Shown: positions 16,673 through 24,716 of the stretch, in pieces | Numbering within the stretch: the first letter of the stretch is position 1 | Layout: each line of letters begins with the position of its first letter | Source of the DNA: Bacillota bacterium | GTDB taxonomy: Bacteria; Bacillota; Clostridia; Clostridiales; Clostridiaceae | Direction of reading: 5' to 3' | Length of the DNA stretch: 30,918 bases | Assembly (NCBI GenBank): GCA_023440105.1 | Contig: JAEXSY010000162.1 | Location: forward strand, 1-30,918 | Made by a program: the position numbers and the translations under genes | The notes under the pieces: model-generated | Told to the model about the DNA's origin: nothing | Databases searched by the model: none | Seen by the model: only the letters and a program-made list of their open reading frames with translations

Positions 16673-16675
16673 GAA

Positions 16676-17887
16676 ATGAAGGTTATATTAGCATATATTT
16701 TTAGGGGGCTATTGATGATTTTATATACTCCGTTAAAATTGCTGGTAATTGACAACGATAAGATTATATTTCTCAGTAGGCAGAGCAATGAGCCTTCTAT
16801 AGATTTTATTCTTTTAAAGGACGAGCTCCTAAAGAAGAATAAGGACCTGAAAATAACAATAATCTGCAGCAGAGTGGATAAGGATATTAAGAGTAAGATA
16901 AGCTTTTTATTAGCACTTTTGAGAAGCTTATATCATCTGTCCAACTCTAAGGTTTGTATTTTGGACAGCTATTGGCCTGCAGTATCTATGTTAAAACATA
17001 AAAAAAAGCTAAAGGTCATACAGCTATGGCATTCTATAGGAAAGGTAAAGCGTTCTGGCTACCAAACCTTAGATAAAACCTACGGACGCAGCAAGGCTCT
17101 GGCAAGGGTTATGAGAATGCATAAGAATTATGATGCTATCATAGCTGGAGGAGAAGCCTGGAACAGCTATTACTGCCAATCCTTTGGGGTAACTTTGGAT
17201 AAGCTATATAATCTGGGGCTGCCCAGGATAGATTATCTCCTCATGAAAGAAGGGGAAACAAGAAATAAGGTTCTGGAGGCTTATCCTGAATTTCGAGAAA
17301 AGCCTATGGTTCTCTATGCCCCTACCTTTAGAAGAAACGGAGAGCTTGATTGCAGCGACTTCTTAGAATACTTTAACTTTGATAAATTTGCCCTGGTTAT
17401 TAAAGAGCATCCCAATCAGAGGGTGGTTTTTAAGGAAAAAAATAGGGTATATCGCTGTGAGGATTTTACCGCTAAGGAGCTTTTAACTGCCTGTGAGTAT
17501 CTCATAACGGATTATTCAGCCATAGCAGTAGAAGGGGCTGTTTTAAATAAAAAAACTTATTATTATTTGTTTGACTACGAGGATTATATTTCAAAAAATG
17601 GAGTGAATATTGATCTTCAGAAGGAAATGCCAGCCTGTGTTTTTAAAAATCCGTGGGATCTCATGAGGGCAATAGAAGAGGGAGTGTATGATTATGAGGC
17701 TCTTAAGAATTACAGGTGTAAATACCTCCCTAAGGACCTAGGAAGCTCCACGAAGAAGATTGCAGAGTTGGTAGGAAAAATGATTGGTGAGGAAGTAAAT
17801 GATAAAGTTAGTGAAAAAGCTATTAAGGAAAGCAAGACTGATATTAATATGGTGGACGAGAATTTTGTTAGCAAAAAGGCACTTTAA
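16676..17887 (+). CDS. CDP-glycerol:poly(glycerophosphate) glycerophosphotransferase-like protein (TagB/TagF family)
   Basis: This 403-residue Glyphos_transf family protein adds glycerol-phosphate or another polyol-phosphate to a lipid-linked or glycan acceptor at the cytoplasmic membrane face, as in teichoic acid synthesis. It has the family motifs LWHSIGKVKRSGY (about 117-129), LGLPRIDYL, VLYAPTFRR, IKEHPN and LITDYSAIAVEGAVLNKKTYYYLF. The nearly universal HG in the first motif is HS here. The hydrophobic N-terminus may help membrane association. The Shine-Dalgarno GGAGGAG overlaps the previous stop region. Its last 89 nt overlap the next gene. Its presence suggests that the polymer contains phosphopolyol. 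Confidence 0.88.
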   Translation: MKVILAYIFRGLLMILYTPLKLLVIDNDKIIFLSRQSNEPSIDFILLKDELLKKNKDLKITIICSRVDKDIKSKISFLLALLRSLYHLSNSKVCILDSYWPAVSMLKHKKKLKVIQLWHSIGKVKRSGYQTLDKTYGRSKALARVMRMHKNYDAIIAGGEAWNSYYCQSFGVTLDKLYNLGLPRIDYLLMKEGETRNKVLEAYPEFREKPMVLYAPTFRRNGELDCSDFLEYFNFDKFALVIKEHPNQRVVFKEKNRVYRCEDFTAKELLTACEYLITDYSAIAVEGAVLNKKTYYYLFDYEDYISKNGVNIDLQKEMPACVFKNPWDLMRAIEEGVYDYEALKNYRCKYLPKDLGSSTKKIAELVGKMIGEEVNDKVSEKAIKESKTDINMVDENFVSKKAL

Positions 17888-18845
17888 GGTTCCGTTTTTT
17901 AAGTCTTTGAAGCTGAATGTTTTAGGAGGCTATACAGCGGATCAATATGCTCTTTATGATTTGGATAATAATAGCAAGGAAGATTATCTGTCAGAATTTG
18001 ACTGGTATAGATCTAGATACATCAATGAGCCTTTTAACCCTATGCTTAATAATAAGATCATCTGCAATGATATGCTGAAGCCCTATGTAAGGGTTCCTGA
18101 AATCTATTTGATCAAGGTGAATAAAAAGCTCTCCTCCTACAGCTTCACTATTAATACCTATGAGGAAACTTTGGAGCTTATAAAAAAGGCGGGTAAGGTT
18201 ATTATTAAGCCCATCAGTGCAGGTAAAGGGAAGGGTGTACATATAGTATCCTATGAGGGACAGGGTTTTCAGAAGGATAATTCTCCTATTGGGGAAAAGG
18301 AGCTTATGAAGATTCTAAAGAAGGAGGATAACTGGTTTATTTCAGAATATCTCCATCAGGATAAGTACAGCAACAGCTTGTATAAAGAAACGGCTAATAC
18401 TATAAGGTTGATAACTATAAAGGACTTGGAGACAGGAAGGTTTAAGGTGCTCTTTGCAGTTCAGCGAATAGGTACCTCAGGAACTATACCTGTGGACAAT
18501 GGAAGTAAGGGAGCTCTGGTAGCCAATATAAATTTGGGAAATGGTGAGCTCAGCGAGGCCAGATCTCTACATTCCCTGGATGTACACTGGGTTCATCCTG
18601 ATTCTAACGCTGCTATCAAAGGAGAGCGTGTCCCTAATTGGGATAAGATAAAGAGGGATATAGTAGCACTAGCTAGTAAATTTCCTTATCTTAACTTTAT
18701 TGCTTGGGATATTCTCCTTACAGAAGAGGGGATGGCAATCATTGAAGCTAATACCTCCTCCGGGGTAAATATTATCCAGCTATGGGGGGGACAGAGACAC
18801 GGACCATTAGGTGATTTTTATAGACACTATAATATTATAAGGTGA
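17799..18845 (+). CDS. ATP-grasp sugar-transfer/teichuronopeptide-type ligase
   Basis: This 348-residue protein has a complete ATP-grasp domain (about 95-340). The phosphate loop IIKPISAGKGKG is at 135-146. FISEYL (180-185), KETANTIRLI, VDNGSKGALVA (232-242), FIAWDIL and AIIEANTSSG follow. The N-terminal region is a basic, hydrophobic segment (MIKLVKKLLRKARLILIWW), perhaps for membrane contact, followed by a family-typical SEFDWYRSRYIN...NNKI stretch. The start lies 89 nt inside the polyolphosphate transferase gene but has a strong GAGGAAG, so the overlap seems real. I expect an ATP-dependent ligase that modifies the polymer or its precursor; acceptor and donor are unknown. Confidence 0.83.
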   Translation: MIKLVKKLLRKARLILIWWTRILLAKRHFKVPFFKSLKLNVLGGYTADQYALYDLDNNSKEDYLSEFDWYRSRYINEPFNPMLNNKIICNDMLKPYVRVPEIYLIKVNKKLSSYSFTINTYEETLELIKKAGKVIIKPISAGKGKGVHIVSYEGQGFQKDNSPIGEKELMKILKKEDNWFISEYLHQDKYSNSLYKETANTIRLITIKDLETGRFKVLFAVQRIGTSGTIPVDNGSKGALVANINLGNGELSEARSLHSLDVHWVHPDSNAAIKGERVPNWDKIKRDIVALASKFPYLNFIAWDILLTEEGMAIIEANTSSGVNIIQLWGGQRHGPLGDFYRHYNIIR

Positions 18846-18847
18846 GG

Positions 18848-19480
18848 ATGTCAGTGAAATATATAATAATGGCTGATGGAAGAGGAACGAGATGGAATAA
18901 TTATGGTGGGATTCCTAAATATCTTTTGAAGGTTGATGGTGAAGTAATTCTAGAGAGGACAATCCGTTTAATAAGAGAGCTTGGGATAGAGGATGAAATT
19001 ATAATTACCTCCCACGATCCACGGTGTGAATTTACTGGAGCAAGAAGATATGTTCCACTAAATAATAACCTTGAAATTGATAGATTTACCTATGAGCTCA
19101 TCGAGGATTCTGTATGCTTTTTATATGGAGATACCTATTATACCGAGGAGGCTATGAAAATAATCGTCGATACTCCTGTGGAAGAATTAATATTCTTTGG
19201 AAGCAGAAAAAAGATATTTGCCCTTAAGATTGGCAGAGCACAAATTATGAAGGAGCACATTCAGAGGATAAAGGACTTGTACCTAAAAGGAAGTATAAAG
19301 GAATGTATAGGCTGGGAAATTTATCAGTCTTATATGGGACTACCCTTTCAGGAGAGGAGAATTACCGATAAATACATCCTTATTGAAGACAGAACCTGTG
19401 ACTTCAATGAGCCTAAGGACTACAAAGGCTTTTCTTCCGTAGACCCGGTTCTTCATGATAATGAAAAACAAGGTTACTGA
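18848..19480 (+). CDS. Sugar nucleotidylyltransferase-like protein (NTP_transferase, MobA/LicC-like)
   Basis: This protein of about 210 residues has the Rossmann-type NTP-transferase start KYIIMADGRGTRW with PKYLLKVDGEVILERTIR. That is the signature loop and lysine for nucleotide binding; a metal-site aspartate follows in LYGDTYY. The family activates sugar- or polyol-phosphates with CTP or UTP, so it may supply the nucleotide precursor of this locus. The C-terminal part is divergent. Three starts are possible: GTG 18842, overlapping the previous stop; ATG 18848; and GTG 18854, six nt after GGTGAGG and exactly at the family N-terminus. I use the ATG. It is the last gene of the operon, followed by a strong terminator. 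Confidence 0.75.
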   Translation: MSVKYIIMADGRGTRWNNYGGIPKYLLKVDGEVILERTIRLIRELGIEDEIIITSHDPRCEFTGARRYVPLNNNLEIDRFTYELIEDSVCFLYGDTYYTEEAMKIIVDTPVEELIFFGSRKKIFALKIGRAQIMKEHIQRIKDLYLKGSIKECIGWEIYQSYMGLPFQERRITDKYILIEDRTCDFNEPKDYKGFSSVDPVLHDNEKQGY

Positions 19481-19521
19481 AACTATTTAAATAAAATCTA
19501 ATAGTATGAAAATATTATATA

Positions 19522-19582
19522 AACAACTCTCACAGGAGATTTTTTTACGGTTATTTTCCTGTGAGGGTTGTTTTTCTTTTTT
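19522..19582 (+). terminator. Strong terminator ending the polymer operon
   Basis: aacaactctcacagga / tcctgtgagggttgtt pairs over 16 bp with one mismatch around a 19-nt loop, followed by TTTCTTTTTT. Confidence 0.9.
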
Positions 19583-19731
19583 AGGCAAATTGCAATAATA
19601 AATTGAAGTTAACTTTGGGGATAATTTCATCATTCCTTAAGAAAAGTATCCTCTTATTAAAGACATAATGAAAACTGCAAAAGCATAAAATGTAATATTA
19701 AGTATAACCTTATTAGGAAGAAGGAAGAAAT

Positions 19732-20166
19732 ATGCTGGAAGATATGCTAGTCATAGATAATATTAGGATAGTTTATGAGAAGTTATCTTGGGAAGAAGCT
19801 ATAATCACTGCAATAAATCCGTTAGTTTTAACCGGCTGTGTGGAAGAGAGATACGGAAGGGCTATTATTGAGAGTACTAAAAAGTATGGGGCTTACTATA
19901 TATTGACTAAAGATATAGCGCTTTTACATAGCAGACCAGAGGAGGGAGTTAAGAGGCGGCAGATAGGCATAACCCTAGTTAAGGAAGGAGTTATTTTTCC
20001 AGGGAAAAGTGAACCTATAAAGCTTCTGGTTGTACTGGCTGCTGTGGATAATGAAGGTCATATAGATGCTATGAAGGATATTGCAGACCTTGTTATTGAC
20101 GAGAGTAAGATAGGAGAGATCTTGAATGCAGAGAGTCCTCAAATAATATATGAGCTGCTACAGTGA
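19732..20166 (+). CDS. PTS EIIA component, ascorbate/fructose-mannitol type
   Basis: This 144-residue PTS_EIIA_2 domain protein carries the phospho-histidine in IALLHSRPEEGV (His66). It takes phosphate from HPr and passes it to the EIIB encoded two genes downstream. The domain resembles UlaC; the nitrogen-PTS homologue PtsN is less likely because EIIC and EIIB of the ascorbate family follow. The Shine-Dalgarno is aggaagaagg. It is the first gene of an EIIA-EIIC-EIIB-transketolase operon. I could not define the promoter in the 150 nt upstream. Confidence 0.85.
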   Translation: MLEDMLVIDNIRIVYEKLSWEEAIITAINPLVLTGCVEERYGRAIIESTKKYGAYYILTKDIALLHSRPEEGVKRRQIGITLVKEGVIFPGKSEPIKLLVVLAAVDNEGHIDAMKDIADLVIDESKIGEILNAESPQIIYELLQ

Positions 20167-20213
20167 TTTACTGTATCAGCTTTATATAAAGTAATATTAA
20201 GAAGGAGAGATTC

Positions 20214-21614
20214 ATGAAATTCTTATTAGTAATCCAAGAAATTCTTTCAACTCCATCAATTTTAGTTGGTTTTATGGCATTGCTAGGACTATTACTTCAA
20301 AGAAAGCCTATAGAAGAGGTGGTAAAGGGAACTATTAAAACCATTGTAGGCTTCCTTGTGTTATCTGCTGGAGCATCATATCTACTGGGCAACTCTCTAA
20401 ATGACTTTGGAATATTATTTAATTTTGCTTTTAATGTTCAGGGAGTTGTTCCTAATAATGAAGCTATAGTTACCATGGGACTTGTAAACTATGCTAAGGA
20501 TACTGCATGGATTATGTGTTTCGGTATGGTTGCAAACTTAATAATTGCAAGGTTTAGTCGCTGGAATTATATCTTTTTAACAGGGCATCATACCCTGTAT
20601 ATGGCATGCCTTATAGCTGTGGTTTTAAGCGTAGGCGGATTAACTGGAATTCCACTTATAATAGCAGGCTCCTTGATTCTTGGGCTTACTATGGCTATGT
20701 TTCCTGCCATAGCTCAAAAAACCATGACAAAAATAACTGGAACTGATGAAATTGGTTTTGGACATTTTTCAACTATAGGCTATTGGTTTTCTGCTCAGAT
20801 AGGTAAATTAGTTGGTGGAAAGGCAATGGACAAGGGAGAGGCAAAAACAACTGAAGATATTAAGTTTCCACAAAAAATCTCCTTTATGAGGGATACTACT
20901 GTAGCAATATCCGTTACAATGATGATTATTTTTATTATCGTTGCAGGAATCGCTGCATCAAAGCCTGGCTTTAATGAGCTTAATACACTTTTTATTTCTA
21001 ATGGATATTCAAACTGGTTTGTTTATGCAATAGTTTGTGGTATGAGCTTTGCCGGTGGAATATATATCATTTTGTCAGGTGTTAGATTAATCCTAGCGGA
21101 AATAGTTCCTGCATTTAAGGGAATAGCAGATAAACTAGTACCTAATGCTAAGCCGGCTATTGACTGCCCTGTAGTATTTCCGTATGCACCTAATGCAGTG
21201 CTTATAGGCTTTATTGTGTCCTTCCTAGGAGGAATTGTAGGTATGTTTATCCTGTACGGAATCAATGAAGCTCTTACACCTGTTGCACTGATTTTGCCAG
21301 GGGTAGTTCCACATTTCTTCTGTGGTGCTACTGCAGGAGTATTTGCCAATGCTGAAGGTGGACTTAAGGGATGTATTGCTGGAGCCTTTGCTCATGGACT
21401 TCTGATTACAGCCCTACCGGTAATTACTATGCCTGTATTAGGAGCACTTAATTTTGCCAGTACTACCTTTTCAGATACAGATTTTTGTGGAGTAGGAATA
21501 GTGCTGGGAAATATAGCTCGATTTGTAACGGGTAATATTCTCTTAATTATATGTATTCTTTTATTTTTAGCACCTATAGCCTTCAATATGTTTACTAAAA
21601 GAAAAAATGCTTAA
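20214..21614 (+). CDS. PTS EIIC component, ascorbate (UlaA/SgaT) family
   Basis: This 466-residue integral membrane permease of the ascorbate-galactitol PTS superfamily has about eleven helices. UlaA-like landmarks include ILVGFMALLGLLLQRKP near the N-terminus, IVGFLVLSAGA, LTGHHTLYMA and the GFGHFSTIGYW loop. It carries the substrate through the membrane. The family name reflects homology to the L-ascorbate transporter; linkage to transketolase rather than UlaD/E/F-type enzymes argues for a different substrate. The Shine-Dalgarno is aaggagag. A perfect hairpin separates it from the EIIB gene. Confidence 0.88.
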   Translation: MKFLLVIQEILSTPSILVGFMALLGLLLQRKPIEEVVKGTIKTIVGFLVLSAGASYLLGNSLNDFGILFNFAFNVQGVVPNNEAIVTMGLVNYAKDTAWIMCFGMVANLIIARFSRWNYIFLTGHHTLYMACLIAVVLSVGGLTGIPLIIAGSLILGLTMAMFPAIAQKTMTKITGTDEIGFGHFSTIGYWFSAQIGKLVGGKAMDKGEAKTTEDIKFPQKISFMRDTTVAISVTMMIIFIIVAGIAASKPGFNELNTLFISNGYSNWFVYAIVCGMSFAGGIYIILSGVRLILAEIVPAFKGIADKLVPNAKPAIDCPVVFPYAPNAVLIGFIVSFLGGIVGMFILYGINEALTPVALILPGVVPHFFCGATAGVFANAEGGLKGCIAGAFAHGLLITALPVITMPVLGALNFASTTFSDTDFCGVGIVLGNIARFVTGNILLIICILLFLAPIAFNMFTKRKNA

Positions 21615-21635
21615 CAAATAATAATTAGAATTATT

Positions 21636-21664
21636 GGATGCTGCAGTATTACTATGCAGCATCC
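21636..21664 (+). other. Intercistronic hairpin between EIIC and EIIB genes
   Basis: A perfect 10-bp stem (ggatgctgca / tgcagcatcc) has a 9-nt loop. Only an AT-rich run without a continuous T tract follows, and then the EIIB ribosome-binding site. It may stabilise or partly stop the mRNA and so set the relative amounts of the two subunits. Confidence 0.7.
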
Positions 21665-21690
21665 TATATTATTAAAAGGAGATAGATAAA

Positions 21691-21966
21691 ATGAAGATTA
21701 AAACTATTATGTGCTGCTGCGGTTCAGGTCTTGGTTCTTCACTTCTGGTAAGAATAAATGTAGAGAAGGTTCTTAAAAAACTAGGAAGAAGCGATATATC
21801 TGTACTTCATAGCTCTCTTTCTGACGCTTCACCAAAAGCTGCAGATCTCTTTATTGTGGGTGGTGATTTAGAAAGCTTTACTAAAAACTTTCCGAGAGTA
21901 ATAACTCTTTCTAACATTATGTCTCTTACGGAGTTAGAGGAAAAACTAAAGGAGACTTTAGATTAA
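21691..21966 (+). CDS. PTS EIIB component, ascorbate (UlaB/SgaB) type
   Basis: This 91-residue cytoplasmic EIIB has the phosphocysteine loop CCCGSGLGSS at 8-17, where Cys10 should be the phosphorylated residue. The two extra cysteines before it are unusual. It passes phosphate from EIIA to the incoming substrate. The stop codon overlaps the transketolase ATG in TAATG, which implies coupled translation. Confidence 0.87.
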   Translation: MKIKTIMCCCGSGLGSSLLVRINVEKVLKKLGRSDISVLHSSLSDASPKAADLFIVGGDLESFTKNFPRVITLSNIMSLTELEEKLKETLD

Positions 21967-22841
21967 TGAGACCATTAACAAAGGGTGAGCTTTCAGCATT
22001 AAAGATTGCTTCAGCTAACATTAGGCTGGAAACCTTAAAGCTTTTTAAATGGAGAAGATATGGACATTTAGGTGGCTCGCTTTCTATTGTAGAGCTTTTG
22101 TCAGTTTTATATAACAAAATACTAAATCATGATCCTAATAATACTAGCTGGAATAAAAGAGATTATCTAATTCTATCTAAAGGGCATGCGGGTCCAAGCC
22201 TCTATGCATGTCTTGCTTTACAGGGATATTTTGGTTTAGATATGCTCTATACATTAAATGAAGGTGGGACGATGCTCCCATCCCATCCAGATAGAAATAA
22301 AACTCCTGGAATCGAAGCAACTACTGGTTCCCTGGGTCAGGGACTTTCATTGGCAGCAGGTCTTGGTTATACTTTAAGGATTGGGGAGTCTTCTCAAAGG
22401 GTATATGTGATTGTTGGTGATGGAGAGCTTAATGAAGGTCAGTGTTGGGAGGCCTTACAGTTTATTTCACACCATAAGCTAAATGAAGTAATTGTAATCA
22501 TTGATGATAATAAAAAACAACTTGATGGCCGCACTGTAGATATAATACAGCCATTAGATTTAAAGAAAAAGCTTGAGGCCTTTGGATTTCATACTTTGAA
22601 GGTTAATGGCAGTGATGAAAAGGAAATAGCTTATACCCTTTGGCAGGCCAAAGAGGTTAGAAATAGTGCTGTTTGTATCATTTTAGATACAATAAAAGGG
22701 CAAGGTGGAGGCTACTTCGAAGCCCTTGAGGATAATCATTCTATTAAGCTTAATGAAGAATTGGACAAAGAAATGGATAGCGTTATAGAGAAGCTCGAGC
22801 AGTATATAAAAGGCGGTGTTACAGATGTGGAGACTTACTGA
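21966..22841 (+). CDS. Transketolase, N-terminal (thiamine-diphosphate-binding) subunit
   Basis: This 291-residue split-transketolase subunit has the ThDP/Mg motif GDGELNEGQ...N (151-182), RYGHLGGSLS, SKGHAGPSLY and GSLGQGLSLAAG. With the next gene product it should form one complete transketolase that moves two-carbon units between a ketose phosphate and an aldose phosphate. Split enzymes are also seen in special sugar routes such as apulose-4-phosphate transketolase. Its position after a PTS suggests that the imported sugar phosphate is a direct or near-direct substrate. Confidence 0.92.
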   Translation: MRPLTKGELSALKIASANIRLETLKLFKWRRYGHLGGSLSIVELLSVLYNKILNHDPNNTSWNKRDYLILSKGHAGPSLYACLALQGYFGLDMLYTLNEGGTMLPSHPDRNKTPGIEATTGSLGQGLSLAAGLGYTLRIGESSQRVYVIVGDGELNEGQCWEALQFISHHKLNEVIVIIDDNKKQLDGRTVDIIQPLDLKKKLEAFGFHTLKVNGSDEKEIAYTLWQAKEVRNSAVCIILDTIKGQGGGYFEALEDNHSIKLNEELDKEMDSVIEKLEQYIKGGVTDVETY

Positions 22842-23805
22842 TAAGGCTGGAACCTTGGAAATTAGAAAAGTGTTTGTTGATACAATTCTAGAAATAATGG
22901 AGCTCAATGATAAAATAGTTGCTTTGGAAGCAGACTTAGGTGGAGCCTCAGGTTTTACAAGAATAAAGGAGAAGTTTCCAAAGAGATTTATAAATGTAGG
23001 TATAGCGGAAGCCAATATGATGGGAATTGCAGCAGGCTTATCCATGGGAGGATACACACCCTTTGTTCATACCTTTGCTCCATTCGCAGTTAGAAGAGCC
23101 TTAGATCAAATTTATATTTCAGGAGCTTATTCAAAAAATACTATAAATATTTATGGCTCAGATCCAGGAATATGTTCAGCCACTAATGGGGGAACCCATA
23201 CCACCTTTGAGGACATAGCTATAATGCGAGCTATTCCAGAATCCATGGTCTTCGATCCTGCTGATGGTGTTCAGCTTTCATGGCTGATAAAGGAGCTTTC
23301 AGCATTAAGAGGAGTTCATTATATACGAAGCACGAGAAAAGGCCTTCCTACCATTTATAAAGAGGGCTCTTCTTTCTCTATAGGAAAGGGGAACATAATT
23401 AAAGAAGGTAAGGATATTCTTCTTATCTCCTCTGGACAACTTTTATATGATGCGCTAAGTACGGCAAAGGAGCTAGAAGAAGAAGGAATAAGTCTTGAGG
23501 TTATTGATATGTTCACCCTTAAGCCCTTAGATATAAAGCTTATCGAAAGAGCACTCCAGGGTAAAAAAGCTGTTATAACCTTTGAAAATCACAATATTAT
23601 AAATGGATTAGGCAGTGCTGTTGCCGAAGTGATGGCAGAGAGAGGAGTATCTATACCCTTAAAAAGAATAGGTGTAGTAGAGGCTTTTGGACAGGTTGGA
23701 ACTGTTGAATATTTAAAAAATGCCTATGGTCTAACAGGAGAAAGATTAAAAGCTGCTGCAAGAGAGCTTAGTAAATATAGATCTAGCTTTAATAAGAAAA
23801 TATAG
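22825..23805 (+). CDS. Transketolase, C-terminal subunit
   Basis: This 326-residue protein carries the pyrimidine-binding and C-terminal domains. The conserved glutamate that activates ThDP is in VGIAEANMMGIAAGLS (Glu at about 62); DPGICSATNGGTHTTFEDIA and RSTRKGLP follow. The ATG at 22825 has AGGCGGTG six nt before it; an in-frame GTG at 22816 is inside that site. It overlaps the N-terminal subunit gene by 17 nt, so translation is probably coupled. It is the last gene of the operon. Confidence 0.92.
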   Translation: MWRLTDKAGTLEIRKVFVDTILEIMELNDKIVALEADLGGASGFTRIKEKFPKRFINVGIAEANMMGIAAGLSMGGYTPFVHTFAPFAVRRALDQIYISGAYSKNTINIYGSDPGICSATNGGTHTTFEDIAIMRAIPESMVFDPADGVQLSWLIKELSALRGVHYIRSTRKGLPTIYKEGSSFSIGKGNIIKEGKDILLISSGQLLYDALSTAKELEEEGISLEVIDMFTLKPLDIKLIERALQGKKAVITFENHNIINGLGSAVAEVMAERGVSIPLKRIGVVEAFGQVGTVEYLKNAYGLTGERLKAAARELSKYRSSFNKKI

Positions 23806-23806
23806 T

Positions 23807-23845
23807 ATCAGCCTGACTTGGTATATTATACCGACTCAGGCTGAT
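23807..23845. terminator. Terminator between convergent transketolase and small membrane protein genes
   Basis: A perfect 10-bp stem (atcagcctga / tcaggctgat) encloses ggtat-atacc. A short T run follows on the plus strand and an AT-rich tail on the minus strand. Confidence 0.75.
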
Positions 23846-23856
23846 TTTAAGACTAT

Positions 23857-24078
23857 CTAATCTCTAAACAATTTAACCCCCGAAACCACCGATATCACAG
23901 CCAAAAGTCCAAGCCTAAGCCAGTCCATCATAAGCCAAAACTCCCCGCCATTAACAACAGCAGGGCTTGTATTAAATTCATCAACAAATATGCCCATATT
24001 ATAAAATAGCTTTAAAGAAATAAACAAAGCAGCAGTACTAAAGATAAATATAACCAGGATTCCAATCTTTTTTTTCAT
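23857..24078 (-). CDS. Small two-helix membrane protein of unknown function
   Basis: This 73-residue protein has an N-terminal helix (about 4-25, KIGILVIFIFSTAALFISL), a loop of about 25 residues (DEFNTSPAVVNGGEFW) that may lie outside the cell, and a second helix (about 50-68). The ribosome-binding site GGAGAGAGG before the ATG is strong, which supports a real gene despite the size. I do not recognise the family. Confidence 0.65.
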   Translation of the reverse strand: MKKKIGILVIFIFSTAALFISLKLFYNMGIFVDEFNTSPAVVNGGEFWLMMDWLRLGLLAVISVVSGVKLFRD

Positions 24079-24254
24079 AATCCTCTCTCCTCATACTTAT
24101 GTCCTAAATTATTTTGCTAGGTTTCTTAAAATCACTTACGATAAATCGTAATAAGTTTTAAATCAAATCATACTAACTTAAATTATACATAATAAACCAT
24201 AAATAACATATAGTGTAAATTATGCTTTTCAATTTTTTTATCAACACTTTCCCC

Positions 24255-24535
24255 GAATTATCGAGAAATTCCTGCTCTTTTATTACCGCCCCTCCCACCC
24301 TTGTCCCTGTCTCCTAATCTTTTGCTCTTATTATCCAATCTCTTCACTTTACACTTCTACTTATTCACTGCTTTCAACTCTTCACTCTTCGCCCTTAGCT
24401 CCTCGCTGCCCTTAACTCTTACCTTTTACCTATTACTTCTTACCTATCCTTCCAATCTCTTCACTCTTCACTTTTAGTTATTCACTGCCCTTTAAGCTCT
24501 TACTTCTTACTTCTTACTTCCTCTTCTCACTTAAC
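24255..24535. repeat. Pyrimidine-rich tract with internal direct repeat
   Basis: The plus strand is almost all C and T with recurring tcttcact, ttattcactgc and tcttactt units. Two 37-nt segments, 24335-24371 and 24452-24488, match at 33 of 37 positions and lie 117 nt apart. The end is a run of acttctt repeats (24500-24520). No coding frame or array-like spacing is visible. Confidence 0.7.
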
Positions 24536-24716
24536 CTATATACAAAAGTTACTCCATATCCTAAATTTTGTTCATACAACTTACCTTTCCATCATAAAAT
24601 TATATATACACTACTACCTATTTATAACTTGTACCGTTTCGTATGTACTAAAAATAAATACAACTTAATAAACAGGAGTTATTTAAACTAATTATCTAAA
24701 TTGATAGAAAAACTTA

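Noticed and set aside
19640..19731. cre site upstream of the PTS/transketolase operon (atgaaaactgcaaaagca)
   Set aside because: It lacks the central CG of the consensus and is AT-rich enough to arise by chance.
19732..20166. Nitrogen-PTS protein PtsN
   Set aside because: Although the domain is shared, the gene is directly followed by ascorbate-type EIIC and EIIB, which indicates a sugar PTS.
24255..24535. Coding region or minisatellite gene in the pyrimidine tract
   Set aside because: No frame has a start with a ribosome-binding site, and the repeat period is irregular.
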